DNA of 33,065 nt from Pseudomonadota bacterium (GTDB lineage: Bacteria; Pseudomonadota; Gammaproteobacteria; Burkholderiales; Burkholderiaceae_C): contig JAJZEC010000041.1 in NCBI GenBank assembly GCA_021805825.1, positions 1 through 33,065 of the forward strand, given 5' to 3'. Positions 1 through 8,453 of this stretch are shown here, in pieces; within the stretch, counting starts at the first letter, position 1, and each line of letters begins with the position of its first letter. The translations under genes and the position numbers were made by a program. The notes beneath the pieces are model-generated. The model was not told the DNA's origin. It was given only the letters and a program-made list of their open reading frames with translations, and ran no database searches.

Positions 1-1533
1 TCTCAGGGTGTTCATCTCGTGGATGTGCATCTGGCTGACGTTGCCCGCGCCGCAGGCCGAGAAGGTCGACGCGTAGGGCGGCGCCAGCACCTTGCCGACA
101 CCCAGCGCGCTGGCAATGCCGCAGGCATGCAGCGGGCCGTTGCCTCCGTAGGCCAGCACCGTGAAGTCCCTGGGCTCGTAGCCGCGCGTGCGCAGTTCGG
201 TGGCGATGCCGTTGGCCATCGAGGCATCGACCTGGCGCTTGATGAGCTTGGCCGCTTCGATCTCGTCGACCCCGAGCGGCTCGCACAGGGTCTCGCGCAC
301 GGCCTGGCGCGCGCGCCGGGGATTGAGCCCGATGCGGCCGTTGGCGTAGTTCTTCGGATCGAGGTAGCCGAGCAGCAGGTCGGCGTCGGTCACCGTGGGA
401 TCCTGCCCGCCTCGGTCGTAGCAGGCCGGGCCGGGGTCGGAACCGGCCGATTTCGGGCCGATCTCGACGGTCTTGAACATGCGCTCGTAGCGGGCGATCG
501 ATCCGCCGCCGGCGCCCAGCGCGACCAGATGCACCATCGGCACGCTGACCAGCCAGCGGTCGATCACCGGGTTGAAGTCGTAGTACTTGAGTCCACCCTG
601 CACGATGATGCCGATGTCGAAGCTGGTTCCTCCCATGTCGGTGGCCACGACATTGCCCAGCTCGGAGGCCGCCGCCAGGAACTCGCTGGCCGCGATGCCG
701 GCCACCGGCCCGGAATGCACGGTCTGCAACGCGTCGGTGGAATTGAGCTGGGCCATGCCTCCCGAGTTGTGGTTCACCAGCATGGGTTTCTGGTACCCCT
801 GGCCGCGCAGGTTCAGCTCGAGGGTTCCGAGGCCGTGGTACATGATCTGGTGCAGGTAGGCATCCACGATGGTCGACGTCGCGCGCGCGTATTCGCCCTT
901 GCGGCCGACGACCTGGTGCGACAGCAGCAGCGGGATCGAACCCAGCATGTGCGCCGGGTATTCCTCGAGGAAGATCTCGCGCACCCGCAGTTCGTGGCTG
1001 GGGTTGACGACGCTGTTGGTGAACATCACGACCAGCGCCTGCGCTCCGGCGTCGACGAGTTCGCGGATGCGCAGCCGCACGTCGTCCTCGTCGAGCGCCC
1101 AGAACACCTTGCCCAGGTAGTCGATGCGCTCGCGCACCTCGCGGATCATCGGGATGGGCACGATCGGCGCGGGTCGCGCGCCGTTGGGAATGTCCATCTG
1201 CTCGGGCTCGGTCAGGCCCTCGCCATAGCCGCGCGCACGCGACAGCGGCACGGTGTGCTTGAACCCCGTCGTCACCAGCAGGCCGACCCGCGGGCCGTCG
1301 CGCTCGATCAGTGCGTTCGTGCCCAGCGTGGTCGCGTAGCGCACCGAGTCGACGTTGGACAGCAACTCGCCGGCCTCGATGCCCAGCTGCCGGCAGGCGT
1401 CGGCCAGCGCCTCGTTGAAGCCCATGGCCAGGTTGTGGTGCGTGGTCAGCGCCTTGCCTTCGACGACCCCGTCGCCCCAGGCGACGAAGCAGTCGGTGAA
1501 GGTGCCGCCGATGTCTACCGATACTCGGTTCAT
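1..1533 (-). CDS. HyuA-like carboxylase subunit, acetophenone carboxylase type (3' end cut by window)
   Basis: Partial gene: 511 codons from an ATG at 1533 to the window edge, with no stop seen. The protein opens with the ASKHA phosphate-binding motif VDIGGTFTD (residues 6-14). It has a second nucleotide loop, DMGGTSFDIG, in the middle, so it belongs to the hydantoinase A/N-methylhydantoinase family. These subunits of ATP-dependent ketone carboxylases and cyclic amide hydrolases phosphorylate the substrate or bicarbonate in the cytoplasm. The ATG is only 2 bases past the stop of the small gamma gene, so the two are co-transcribed. The order HyuA (669 aa), gamma, HyuA matches apc1-apc2-apc3 of acetophenone carboxylase; acetone carboxylase runs HyuA-HyuB-gamma. 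A HyuB-like gene is expected just beyond the left edge. Family assignment is strong; the substrate is inference. Confidence 0.85.
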   Translation of the reverse strand, partial: MNRVSVDIGGTFTDCFVAWGDGVVEGKALTTHHNLAMGFNEALADACRQLGIEAGELLSNVDSVRYATTLGTNALIERDGPRVGLLVTTGFKHTVPLSRARGYGEGLTEPEQMDIPNGARPAPIVPIPMIREVRERIDYLGKVFWALDEDDVRLRIRELVDAGAQALVVMFTNSVVNPSHELRVREIFLEEYPAHMLGSIPLLLSHQVVGRKGEYARATSTIVDAYLHQIMYHGLGTLELNLRGQGYQKPMLVNHNSGGMAQLNSTDALQTVHSGPVAGIAASEFLAAASELGNVVATDMGGTSFDIGIIVQGGLKYYDFNPVIDRWLVSVPMVHLVALGAGGGSIARYERMFKTVEIGPKSAGSDPGPACYDRGGQDPTVTDADLLLGYLDPKNYANGRIGLNPRRARQAVRETLCEPLGVDEIEAAKLIKRQVDASMANGIATELRTRGYEPRDFTVLAYGGNGPLHACGIASALGVGKVLAPPYASTFSACGAGNVSQMHIHEMNTLR

Positions 1534-1535
1534 GT

Positions 1536-2012
1536 TCACCTCGCTGCGTGGGGGTCGGACTCGTCGTGCGTGCCGCCGGTGTGGTGTCCGTGGTGCAGGG
1601 CGGCATGCAGGGCCCGCGCCTGCAGCACGCGCTGCAGCGACAGGTCGGGGGCCTGCGCCGGCTCGGGCATCTCCGGGCGATCCTTCCACTGCGCCTTCAG
1701 CGCGTCGATGTCGAGCTCGATGTCGTGCAGCGGAGGGTGGCCCGGCGGCAGGTATTCGGCTTCGACCAGCGTCCCGCACTCCGGGCAGTAGTACTCGAGG
1801 ATGCGGCACCACGCCGGGTCGGGGGAGTAGGTGCGCTCGTACAGCCGGGTATCGAGCAGCGGCTTGTGCACCTCGCGTGGATCGCGGTCGTGGACGAGCA
1901 GCCCGGCCTTGTAGTTCTGCCGCGCGCCGATATGCGCGTGGCCACAGCGCCGGCACTCCCACATCTCGGTGTCGAGGTCGATGCGCAGCGTTTCGGTGAT
2001 CAGGACTTTCAT
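1536..2012 (-). CDS. Small zinc-ribbon gamma subunit of acetophenone/acetone carboxylase family
   Basis: 158 residues. Two Cys pairs (C20-x2-C23 and C76-x2-C79) form a likely zinc-ribbon site. The N-terminus is a short beta-like stretch (MKVLITETLRID) and the C-terminal 35 residues are His- and Ala-rich. Size and paired CxxC motifs fit the gamma subunit of acetone carboxylase and ApcB of acetophenone carboxylase, which hold zinc and help assemble the core complex; they do not bind nucleotide. The start codon overlaps the stop of the upstream HyuA gene as ATGA (2009-2012), and the stop is 2 bases before the next ATG. Such tight coupling fits fixed subunit stoichiometry. The position between two HyuA-like genes is the main reason for preferring the acetophenone type. 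Confidence 0.8.
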   Translation of the reverse strand: MKVLITETLRIDLDTEMWECRRCGHAHIGARQNYKAGLLVHDRDPREVHKPLLDTRLYERTYSPDPAWCRILEYYCPECGTLVEAEYLPPGHPPLHDIELDIDALKAQWKDRPEMPEPAQAPDLSLQRVLQARALHAALHHGHHTGGTHDESDPHAAR

Positions 2013-4018
2013 GAATGGGCCTCCGCGCCGCGGCTGAGCAGGATGTCTCCGGCGGCATTGATCTCGATGCTCCACCCGTCGTCGATGCGGGCGGTGAAGT
2101 AGGCTTCCTCCAGCACCGCGGGCCCCTGCGCGCGCACGGCCACGCCTGCCGGCTGGTCTTCCACGCGGTACAGCGGCAACGCGCGGCGCCGGCCGCCGAG
2201 CAGCACCTCGCGCGTGCCGCGCGACGTGGCCTCCTGGGCGGCAGCGCCGAAGGCGCCGCGCATGCTGGCATGGGCCACCGGCTTGACGGCCAGCAGCTGC
2301 AGGGTGAGCACGGCGTCCCGCGCGACCTCCGGCGGCATGTGCCCGCCGGCCAGCGCGTGGGTGCGCAACACCCTGCCCTGCGCGCTCTCCTCGATCGACC
2401 ACTCGAGTCGGCATTCGTCGAGGCTGGCGCCCTCGCCGTACATCGCCCGCGCGGCCTGCCCGCGCAGCGCCTGCATCGCCGCGTCGAGCGCGGCGTCGTC
2501 GGCGGCCGCCAGTTGCTGGCTGAAGCCATGGCCGACATCGGAAAATCCGATGCCGTAGGCCGAGAACACGGCGGCCAGCCCGGGAACCATCACCTGGCGG
2601 GCGCCGATGGTCTCGGCAATCCTGCACGCCAGCAGCGGGCCGGCCCCGCCGAAGGCGGCCAGCGTCGTGTCGGCACCAACCTCGGTGTAGCCGCGCAGGC
2701 TGTCGGCAACCTTGGTCACCCAGGCCTGCTCCATCGCGGCGACCGCCGCATCGTCGTCGATGCCCAGCGGCCCGCCGACATGCTCCCGCACGGCCTGGCC
2801 GGCCCGCGCGGGATCGAGCCGCAGGTCGCCGCCGAAGAACGCCGAGGGCTCGAGCAGACCGGCGAGAACCAGGGCATCGGTGATCGTCGCCTGCGTGCCA
2901 CCCAGCCCGAAGCAGGCCGGGCCGGGCGCGCTGCCCACGCTTTGCGGCCCGACGGCAATGCCTCCCGCGCGGGCCTCGATGATCGAGCTGCCACCGACTC
3001 CGGCGCTCACCAGGTCGCACAGCGCGAACGACGTCTCCACGCTCTCGATGCGCCCCCTGCGCTGCAGCCGGATGCCGCCGGCGTCGACAAGACCGATGTC
3101 GGTCGTCGTGCCGCCGATGTCCATCGACAGCAGGCGGGCCAGGCCGTAGTGGCGCGCCAGCTCGCTCGCGCCCTGCATGCCGCCGCGCGGCCCCGAGCCG
3201 TAGGTCTGCACGGCGATCGTCTTCGCCACCCGCCCGGCATGGCCGTCGTTGCGGAAGACCAGCAGCGGACTGAGCGCCCGCGCGTCGCGCAGCTTGTGCT
3301 CGGCGCTGTAGAGGAAACGCTCCATCGCAGGGTGCAGGAAGGCATTGAAGATCGCCGTCCAGGTGCGCCGCGGGTCGTCGGCGTCGTCGACGAGTTCGCT
3401 CGCGTACAGCACCGGCAGCGCACCGAGCAGATGCGGAGGAAAGGTGCGCAGCAGCTGCCGCTTGACCTGTGCTTCCTGCTCGCGCCGCCGCGGCCCCCCG
3501 AAGGACACCACCAGGCGATTGGCCCCGGCGGCGGTGAGGTCGGCCACCGCCTGGACCGCGGCCGACTGCAGCGCCTGTCCCTCGAGTCCGGCGTCGAGGC
3601 GCACGATGCGCGCGCCGACGACGGCATCGAGCAGGTCGCCGGCGGCGCCGGCCGCGGTCACCGCGGCCGCATCGAGCGTTCCGCCGACGATCAACCCGAG
3701 CCGGGGTCCCTTGCGCTCGACCAGCGCGTTGGTTCCCTGGGTGGTCGAATAGCGGATGGCCGCGGTCGACAGCAGCAGCGCCTGCAGATCCTCGCGGCCG
3801 AACACCGCCAGCGAGGCCTTGCGCAGGCCGTCGAACAGGCACTGCGACAGGTCGTGCGGCGTCGTCAGCGTCTTGGCACGGTACACCCGGTCGGCGTCGA
3901 TGACGCAGATGTCGGTCAGCGTGCCCCCGTTGTCGATGTTGACAAGGCGGTTGCGCGCCTTGCGCGGCGGTGGCGTGCCGCGCGAGGCCGAGGCCTCGGA
4001 GTCCTGGTGAAGGGTCAT
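2009..4018 (-). CDS. HyuA-like carboxylase subunit, first gene of the ketone carboxylase operon
   Basis: 669 residues. After about 24 polar residues comes a variant ASKHA loop, IDNGGTLTD. There is a second loop, DIGGTTTDIG, in the middle, then the Gly-rich HyuA segment (SAGVGGSSI) and AAFGGAGPL. This is a hydantoinase A/oxoprolinase fold. It is clearly paralogous to, but distinct from, the HyuA-like protein encoded at 1-1533. Acetophenone carboxylase carries two such unequal subunits (alpha and alpha'), so the pair probably forms one heteromeric enzyme. The frame is open to 4120, but the extra 34 residues are Arg/Pro-rich and unlike the family, so I chose ATG 4018; the ribosome site there is weak. 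The stop overlaps the gamma gene start. A 372-base gap separates it from the upstream regulator. Confidence 0.85.
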   Translation of the reverse strand: MTLHQDSEASASRGTPPPRKARNRLVNIDNGGTLTDICVIDADRVYRAKTLTTPHDLSQCLFDGLRKASLAVFGREDLQALLLSTAAIRYSTTQGTNALVERKGPRLGLIVGGTLDAAAVTAAGAAGDLLDAVVGARIVRLDAGLEGQALQSAAVQAVADLTAAGANRLVVSFGGPRRREQEAQVKRQLLRTFPPHLLGALPVLYASELVDDADDPRRTWTAIFNAFLHPAMERFLYSAEHKLRDARALSPLLVFRNDGHAGRVAKTIAVQTYGSGPRGGMQGASELARHYGLARLLSMDIGGTTTDIGLVDAGGIRLQRRGRIESVETSFALCDLVSAGVGGSSIIEARAGGIAVGPQSVGSAPGPACFGLGGTQATITDALVLAGLLEPSAFFGGDLRLDPARAGQAVREHVGGPLGIDDDAAVAAMEQAWVTKVADSLRGYTEVGADTTLAAFGGAGPLLACRIAETIGARQVMVPGLAAVFSAYGIGFSDVGHGFSQQLAAADDAALDAAMQALRGQAARAMYGEGASLDECRLEWSIEESAQGRVLRTHALAGGHMPPEVARDAVLTLQLLAVKPVAHASMRGAFGAAAQEATSRGTREVLLGGRRRALPLYRVEDQPAGVAVRAQGPAVLEEAYFTARIDDGWSIEINAAGDILLSRGAEAHS

Positions 4019-4390
4019 GATGTGCCTGCAAAGGGTGAACGAAGCCCGCGCGGCCCGTGGAGGGCATCGCCTGGGTACATCGCCTGGGGGAACGGGCCGC
4101 ACGAGGCGGCGGGCTGGCACACCCGCCTCCGTGCCTGCGCTGGAGCGTGGGCGGCGGGGGCTGAGCCTGCTGCCATTCGCCAGGGACGGTCCAGTCGGGC
4201 ATCGATTCCCCGCCCCCGAACTGTCCTCGCCGCCGACGGATGACGCGACGCCTCCCTCTGCCGCCCGCGCTTCTACGTGGCGTGCGACCGTGGCAAGGAA
4301 TGGCGCATGTCTGGTCTCCTGGGTGGCATCGGTGGCGCGTGTCCCGGATGCCGTGGTGGCATGCCGGCGCGCTTCTGCATGAGCCGTACT
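4019..4390. other. Non-coding gap between LuxR-type regulator and carboxylase operon
   Basis: This 372-base gap has no convincing gene; the short reading frames here are Arg/Pro-rich and lack usable ribosome sites. The carboxylase promoter should lie here or in the end of the regulator gene, but I see no clear -35/-10 pair and no sigma-54 GG-N10-GC element on the minus strand. A short inverted repeat, ATGCC-GTGGT-GGCAT (4348-4362), lies 29 bases after the regulator stop. It has no T-tract, so it is at best a weak terminator. Confidence 0.5.
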
Positions 4391-7276
4391 CTAGGAGGGA
4401 TGCGGCCGCAAACGACCACCCGTACGGGTAGTCTGGACTCCAGACAAACCCGGGGGGCTGCCGGCCGGCTGCAGGGCGTTGGCCGCGGCAATGGCCTGGC
4501 CGCGGCTGCCGACGCCGAGTTTGGCGTACAGGTTCTTCAGGTGGAACTTGACGGTGTTCTCCGAAAGCAGCAGCGCCGCGGCGATCTCCCGGTTGGCCGC
4601 GCCGGCGCGCAGCAGGCCGAGAATCTGCTCCTCGCGCTCGGACAGCGGCTCGAGCGGAACGGCGGCCGCGGCGTGGCCTGACGCCTGCGCCGAAAGGCCC
4701 GCGACACGCAGCAGCCGGCTGCCGAAGTCGGTACAGCCCTCGCCGCTCGCCGCCGGGTCGTCGAGGGCGGCGATCGACGGCATCATGTCCCGCAGCAAGG
4801 CCACCACCGCGGGCCCTTCGTCGAGCAAGGCGCGCACGCACCCGCCCTCGGCGGCCAGGCGCGCGGCTTCCAGCAGCGCGCGCTGCGCCTCGCCAACGCG
4901 CTGCCTGGCATGCTGCATCAGCGCCTCGAGGGTGCGCAGCCGGATCGCCAGCAACCTGCGCGCCGGAGACAACGGCTGCGAGGCGGCCAGGAAATGCGCC
5001 GCGCGCGCCCAGTCCCGGCGATGCACGGCCAGCCGCAGGCGCCCGAGCACCCGGCCTTCGAGCATTTCGGAAATCGGCAGGGTCGTGGTGTCGCAGGCGT
5101 CGGTGTCGCCGAGGCGCGCGGCGATCGCCTCGGCCGCGGCAAGGCGACCGGCGACGAGCTCGCGCCGCACGCGTTCCCATCCCACCATCCGCGCCACGCG
5201 CTGCCAGTCGCTGCCCAGCGCGATGCGCTCGAGCGCGTCGAGCGTGCGCTGCGCGGCGGACTCGCGCCCGCCCTGGGCGTGCGCACGCGCCATCGCGACG
5301 TAGGCCAGCGCCAGGAAGTCGGGCACCGTGCCACGCGAGATCTCATCGAGGAAGCGGCCGCCGAGCTGCGCGACGAGGTCGGGCTCGTCGGCTTCGTAGG
5401 CGGCCCAGATCCGGGCCGCGGCCTGCGCCGCCGAGGCCAGCGCCAGACGCGGCGTGACGACGTCGCCACCTCCGACGCGGTGCACGGCGCGGTGCGGCAG
5501 GCCGCCGATGACCAGGGCCAGATCCTCGACCGCCTCGGTGTACCCGCGGCTGAACGAGGCGCCGGCGCGCTGGTTGTGCGTCCAGGCCAGAGCGATCATC
5601 GCCCGCGCGTCCTCGAAACGCCCGCCGGTCAGATGCCAGAACGCCAGCAGGTTGCAGGCGGCCCCCAGCTCGAAAGAAGCGAAGCGGCTCGCGCCTGGCT
5701 CGCCGATCGGCGCAGCGGTGGCGCGTTCGGCACCGCCCTGCAGGTCGTCGCGGAACAGCGCAGCCATCGACAGCACGACCGCCGGCTGCCCGGCCGCGGC
5801 CTCGCCGCGCTGTCCCCCGGGCGCGCCGTCGTCCGTGGCGCCGCCGCTGCGCTGCAGGCTGGGCAGCAACGCAGCGAGCTTGTCGCGGCGCCGCAGGAAG
5901 ATCAGTGCCCACGCCACCTTGATGGCCAGGCTCGGGCGGCTCGCGACCTGCCGCAGCGGCAGACGTTCGTACCACCGCTCGACCGTCACGAGTTCGGCGC
6001 CCGCGATCAGATCCCCGGCCCAGCGATCCAGCGCCTGCGCCGCGAGGTCGAGGTCGTCGCAGCCCAGGGCATGGAAGACGGCCTCCTCCAGCGAGCCATG
6101 CTCCAGATGCCAGCGCGCGGCGGCGCCGTGGGCATCGAGCAGCGCCTCGGGCTCGGTTCGTTCCAGGGTGTCGCGCAGGTGCGCCGCGAACAGGCCGTGG
6201 TAGCGAAACCAGGTGAACGCGGGATCGATCGGTGACAGGAACAGGCCCTCGCGCTCGACGCGCAGCAGCACCTGCCCGGCGGCGCAGCCGCCTCCGAGGA
6301 CGGCGTCGCACAGCGGCGCGCTCAGCCGGCGCAACACCGAGGTGCGCAGCAGGAAGCGGCGCACCTGCGGCTCCTGCTGGGACAATACGTTGTCGGCAAG
6401 GTATTCCGCCAGTTCGCGCGAGCCGTGCCCGACGAGGTCGTGCAGCGATCCGCGCAATGCGGGATTGGCAAGCGCCAGGCGGAACAACTGCAGACCGGCG
6501 GGCCAGCCCTCGGTGCGCTGATGCACCAGGTTCAGTTCCTGCGGCGTCAGCGAGGGCGCCGTGCCGGTGGCGAACAGCGTCGACGTCTCGTCGTTGGAGA
6601 AGTACAGATCCTCCGCCCGCAGCACGCTGGCCTGTCCCGCCACCAGCAGCTTGGACACCCCGATGTCGGGAGTCGAACGCGAACCGATGTACAAGCGCAG
6701 GCGCGCCGGCCAGGCACGGAGCAGGTCGCGGAAGAACTGCTGCACCGAGGCTTCCCGCAGCAGATGGAAGTCATCGAAGAACAGCGCCACCGGCCGTGGC
6801 ACGCCCATCAACTGCTCGGCCGCCCAGTCGTGCAGCGCGACGCCGGGGGGCCTCGCGGCGACCGCGGCGCCTTCGGCCTGCACCGACGCCAGCATCGCCT
6901 GCAGATGGGACTCGAAGCGCCGCGGATCGTTCTCGCCCTCGTCGAGGGTCAACCAGGCCGTGGCCCAGCCGCGCGCAGCCTGGGCAAGCAGAACCTGCGC
7001 CATCGCGGTCGACTTGCCGCTGCCGGCCGGCCCGAGCAGCAGGGTCACGCGCACCGCGCCCAGGCGCACCACCTGCTCGAGGATCGCATCGCGCCGCACC
7101 GTGTGCGGCTGCATCCGCGGCGGGTACAGCTTCTCGGCGCGCACGCGGGCGCGTGGATCGGCGTCCGCCGCCGCGCTTGCCTGCGTGGTTCCAGGTTCGT
7201 GACGGTCCATGCCCCGATCGTGCCCGTGGGAGGCCGCAGCGCCCTGCGGCGTCATCGGTTCGCGCGCCCCGCGCAT
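4391..7276 (-). CDS. MalT/AlkS-type large ATP-binding LuxR regulator (LAL family)
   Basis: 961 residues. The Walker A motif is GPAGSGKST (residues 82-90), followed by a STAND-type ATPase with a hydrophobic Walker B-like stretch (ALFFDDFHLL). Next is a long alpha-helical TPR-like region (about 400-860) and a C-terminal LuxR helix-turn-helix (about 876-934; LSEREEQIL...NREIAAALLLSENTVKFHLKNLYAKLG). This architecture defines MalT, AlkS and AcoK, ATP-dependent activators that bind an inducer through the helical region. It lies directly upstream of the carboxylase genes on the same strand, so it is their likely activator. The exact start is unsure: ATG 7276, 7255 and 7210 are all possible and none has a strong ribosome site. 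The last 20 codons contain two perfect palindromes, listed separately. Confidence 0.9.
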   Translation of the reverse strand: MRGAREPMTPQGAAASHGHDRGMDRHEPGTTQASAAADADPRARVRAEKLYPPRMQPHTVRRDAILEQVVRLGAVRVTLLLGPAGSGKSTAMAQVLLAQAARGWATAWLTLDEGENDPRRFESHLQAMLASVQAEGAAVAARPPGVALHDWAAEQLMGVPRPVALFFDDFHLLREASVQQFFRDLLRAWPARLRLYIGSRSTPDIGVSKLLVAGQASVLRAEDLYFSNDETSTLFATGTAPSLTPQELNLVHQRTEGWPAGLQLFRLALANPALRGSLHDLVGHGSRELAEYLADNVLSQQEPQVRRFLLRTSVLRRLSAPLCDAVLGGGCAAGQVLLRVEREGLFLSPIDPAFTWFRYHGLFAAHLRDTLERTEPEALLDAHGAAARWHLEHGSLEEAVFHALGCDDLDLAAQALDRWAGDLIAGAELVTVERWYERLPLRQVASRPSLAIKVAWALIFLRRRDKLAALLPSLQRSGGATDDGAPGGQRGEAAAGQPAVVLSMAALFRDDLQGGAERATAAPIGEPGASRFASFELGAACNLLAFWHLTGGRFEDARAMIALAWTHNQRAGASFSRGYTEAVEDLALVIGGLPHRAVHRVGGGDVVTPRLALASAAQAAARIWAAYEADEPDLVAQLGGRFLDEISRGTVPDFLALAYVAMARAHAQGGRESAAQRTLDALERIALGSDWQRVARMVGWERVRRELVAGRLAAAEAIAARLGDTDACDTTTLPISEMLEGRVLGRLRLAVHRRDWARAAHFLAASQPLSPARRLLAIRLRTLEALMQHARQRVGEAQRALLEAARLAAEGGCVRALLDEGPAVVALLRDMMPSIAALDDPAASGEGCTDFGSRLLRVAGLSAQASGHAAAAVPLEPLSEREEQILGLLRAGAANREIAAALLLSENTVKFHLKNLYAKLGVGSRGQAIAAANALQPAGSPPGLSGVQTTRTGGRLRPHPS
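4418..4445. promoter_or_regulatory. Twin palindromes in the regulator 3' end, candidate operator
   Basis: ACCCGTACGGGT (4418-4429) is a perfect 12-base palindrome. One base later, GTCTGGA-C-TCCAGAC (4431-4445) is a perfect 7-1-7 inverted repeat. Both sit within the last codons of the LuxR-type regulator, about 400 bases upstream of the first carboxylase gene. Spacing and symmetry suit dimeric protein binding, but no T-tract follows, so a terminator is less likely. Function is inferred from symmetry and position only. Confidence 0.35.
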
Positions 7277-7311
7277 GGCGCCCGGGACGCTGGTGCCGAA
7301 TAGATCCTGCC

Positions 7312-7340
7312 AGTATCGCAGACGACGCCCGCGTGCTCAA
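7312..7340 (-). promoter_or_regulatory. Candidate sigma-70 promoter for the LuxR-type regulator
   Basis: On the minus strand TTGAGC (7340-7335) and GATACT (7317-7312) are separated by 17 bases, each matching four of six consensus positions. Transcription would start near 7305, about 29 bases before ATG 7276. In G+C-rich DNA this is a reasonable but unproven match. Confidence 0.35.
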
Positions 7341-7374
7341 GCCGCCGCCGCGCGGCGGCCCGGCCGCGGCGCGC

Positions 7375-8406
7375 TCAGCCTGCGGCCCGCGCCTGCAGGT
7401 ACCACTGCACCGACTGCTGCATCGCTTGGTCGTAGGACACCGAGCCCAGCGGCGCGCCGGCGGCGCGCAGGCGCTGCAGGTCGTGTGCGCAGGTGCGACC
7501 GAACATGCGCACCAGCAACGGGTGGAGCAGCGGCTCGCGACGCAACCGCAGCAGGCGGTGGCCACCCTGCAGCAGGTGGGCGGCCGAATCGGCGACCGGG
7601 AACGGCAGGTCGAGCACCCGGCCGCGGCCGCCGATGCCCTGGCGCAGGTCGTCGAGAAAACGTGCCCAGCTGATCTGCACTGGATCGCGCACGTTGAAGC
7701 AGGCGGCGTGCGCCTGTGGCGCCTGCTCGGCCCACAACAGGCAGTCGACCAGGTTGTCGACGTAGAGGAAGCCGCAATCGGCACGCCCGCGCCCGACACG
7801 CAGCATCAGGCCGGCGCGCAGTTCGTCGCCGATGCGCTCGATGAACGGGCTGTGCGGGCCCATCACGTTGGTCGGACGCAGCACGCACCAGGACAGCCCC
7901 AAACGGGCGGCTTCGCGGCGCAGCAGGGCTTCGCCCTGCGCCTTGCTGCGGCCGTAGCCGAAGGCGCCGCCGTCGCTGCGCGCGTCCTCCGCGCGCGGCC
8001 GTCGCGGGTAACCGTAGACATCGACGGTGGACAGGTGCACCAGCCGCGACGGCAGACCACCGCCCCCGGCTGCTGCCTGCTCGATGGCCCGCAACAGATG
8101 GCCGACGCCGGCGACGTTGGCCGCATGGTACGACGCCCAGCGATCCCAGGTCGCGACATTGCCCGCGCAGTGGAACACCGCGGCGCAGTCGCGCACCGCC
8201 GCGACCAGGCTGTCGGACTGCAGCAGGTCGCCCTGCACGACCTCGGCGGCCGCGCGCACCGCCGGATCGAGTCGCCGTGCATCGCGGACCAGCACGCGCA
8301 GCGGCCGCCGCTGCCGCAGCAGACGCAGCGCGAGGTGGCGGCCGATGAAGCCGCTGGCTCCGGTGACGAGGATCGGCGCGCCGGCCGCTGCGGTCGAAGG
8401 TGGCAT
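7375..8406 (-). CDS. NAD(P)-dependent epimerase/dehydratase (extended SDR family)
   Basis: 343 residues with a Rossmann nucleotide motif TGASGFIG (15-22), the HLSTVDVYG strand carrying the catalytic Ser/Thr, and the catalytic pair Y151-x3-K155 (YGRSK). This is the extended short-chain dehydrogenase family, which includes UDP-sugar epimerases and 3-beta-hydroxysteroid dehydrogenase-like enzymes. It starts 47 bases after the pilY1 stop on the same strand and may be read through from the pilus genes, although no pilus link is known for this family. A sugar substrate, perhaps for the neighbouring polysaccharide or for glycosylation, is possible but not shown. The frame upstream of ATG 8406 is the shadow of pilY1. 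No T-tract terminator follows the stop, only a GCCGCC/GGCGGC repeat near 7341-7359. Confidence 0.85.
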   Translation of the reverse strand: MPPSTAAAGAPILVTGASGFIGRHLALRLLRQRRPLRVLVRDARRLDPAVRAAAEVVQGDLLQSDSLVAAVRDCAAVFHCAGNVATWDRWASYHAANVAGVGHLLRAIEQAAAGGGGLPSRLVHLSTVDVYGYPRRPRAEDARSDGGAFGYGRSKAQGEALLRREAARLGLSWCVLRPTNVMGPHSPFIERIGDELRAGLMLRVGRGRADCGFLYVDNLVDCLLWAEQAPQAHAACFNVRDPVQISWARFLDDLRQGIGGRGRVLDLPFPVADSAAHLLQGGHRLLRLRREPLLHPLLVRMFGRTCAHDLQRLRAAGAPLGSVSYDQAMQQSVQWYLQARAAG

Positions 8407-8453
8407 GCCCGGAATGCTACCCGGCGCGCGCCGCGCGACGCCGGGCTGGCGAC

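Noticed and set aside
19-1791. Open frame of 590 codons on the plus strand opposite the HyuA-like gene
   Set aside because: The minus strand translates to a clear HyuA protein with ASKHA motifs; the plus frame has none.
1-4018. Acetone carboxylase acxABC
   Set aside because: Acetone carboxylase genes run HyuA-HyuB-gamma; here gamma lies between two HyuA-like genes and the sequences at the N-termini do not resemble the acetone type.
4026-4041. TTTGCA on the minus strand just before the first HyuA gene, resembling a -12 element
   Set aside because: No GG at -24, and transcription would start at or inside the start codon.
4273-4491. Small 72-codon open frame on the minus strand overlapping the regulator end
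   Set aside because: Arg/Pro-rich, no ribosome site, no motif, and it overlaps the HTH gene in another frame.
7341-7359. GCCGCC/GGCGGC repeat after the epimerase gene as terminator
   Set aside because: Simple GCC-repeat composition and no T-tract; it is not distinguishable from background in this G+C-rich DNA.
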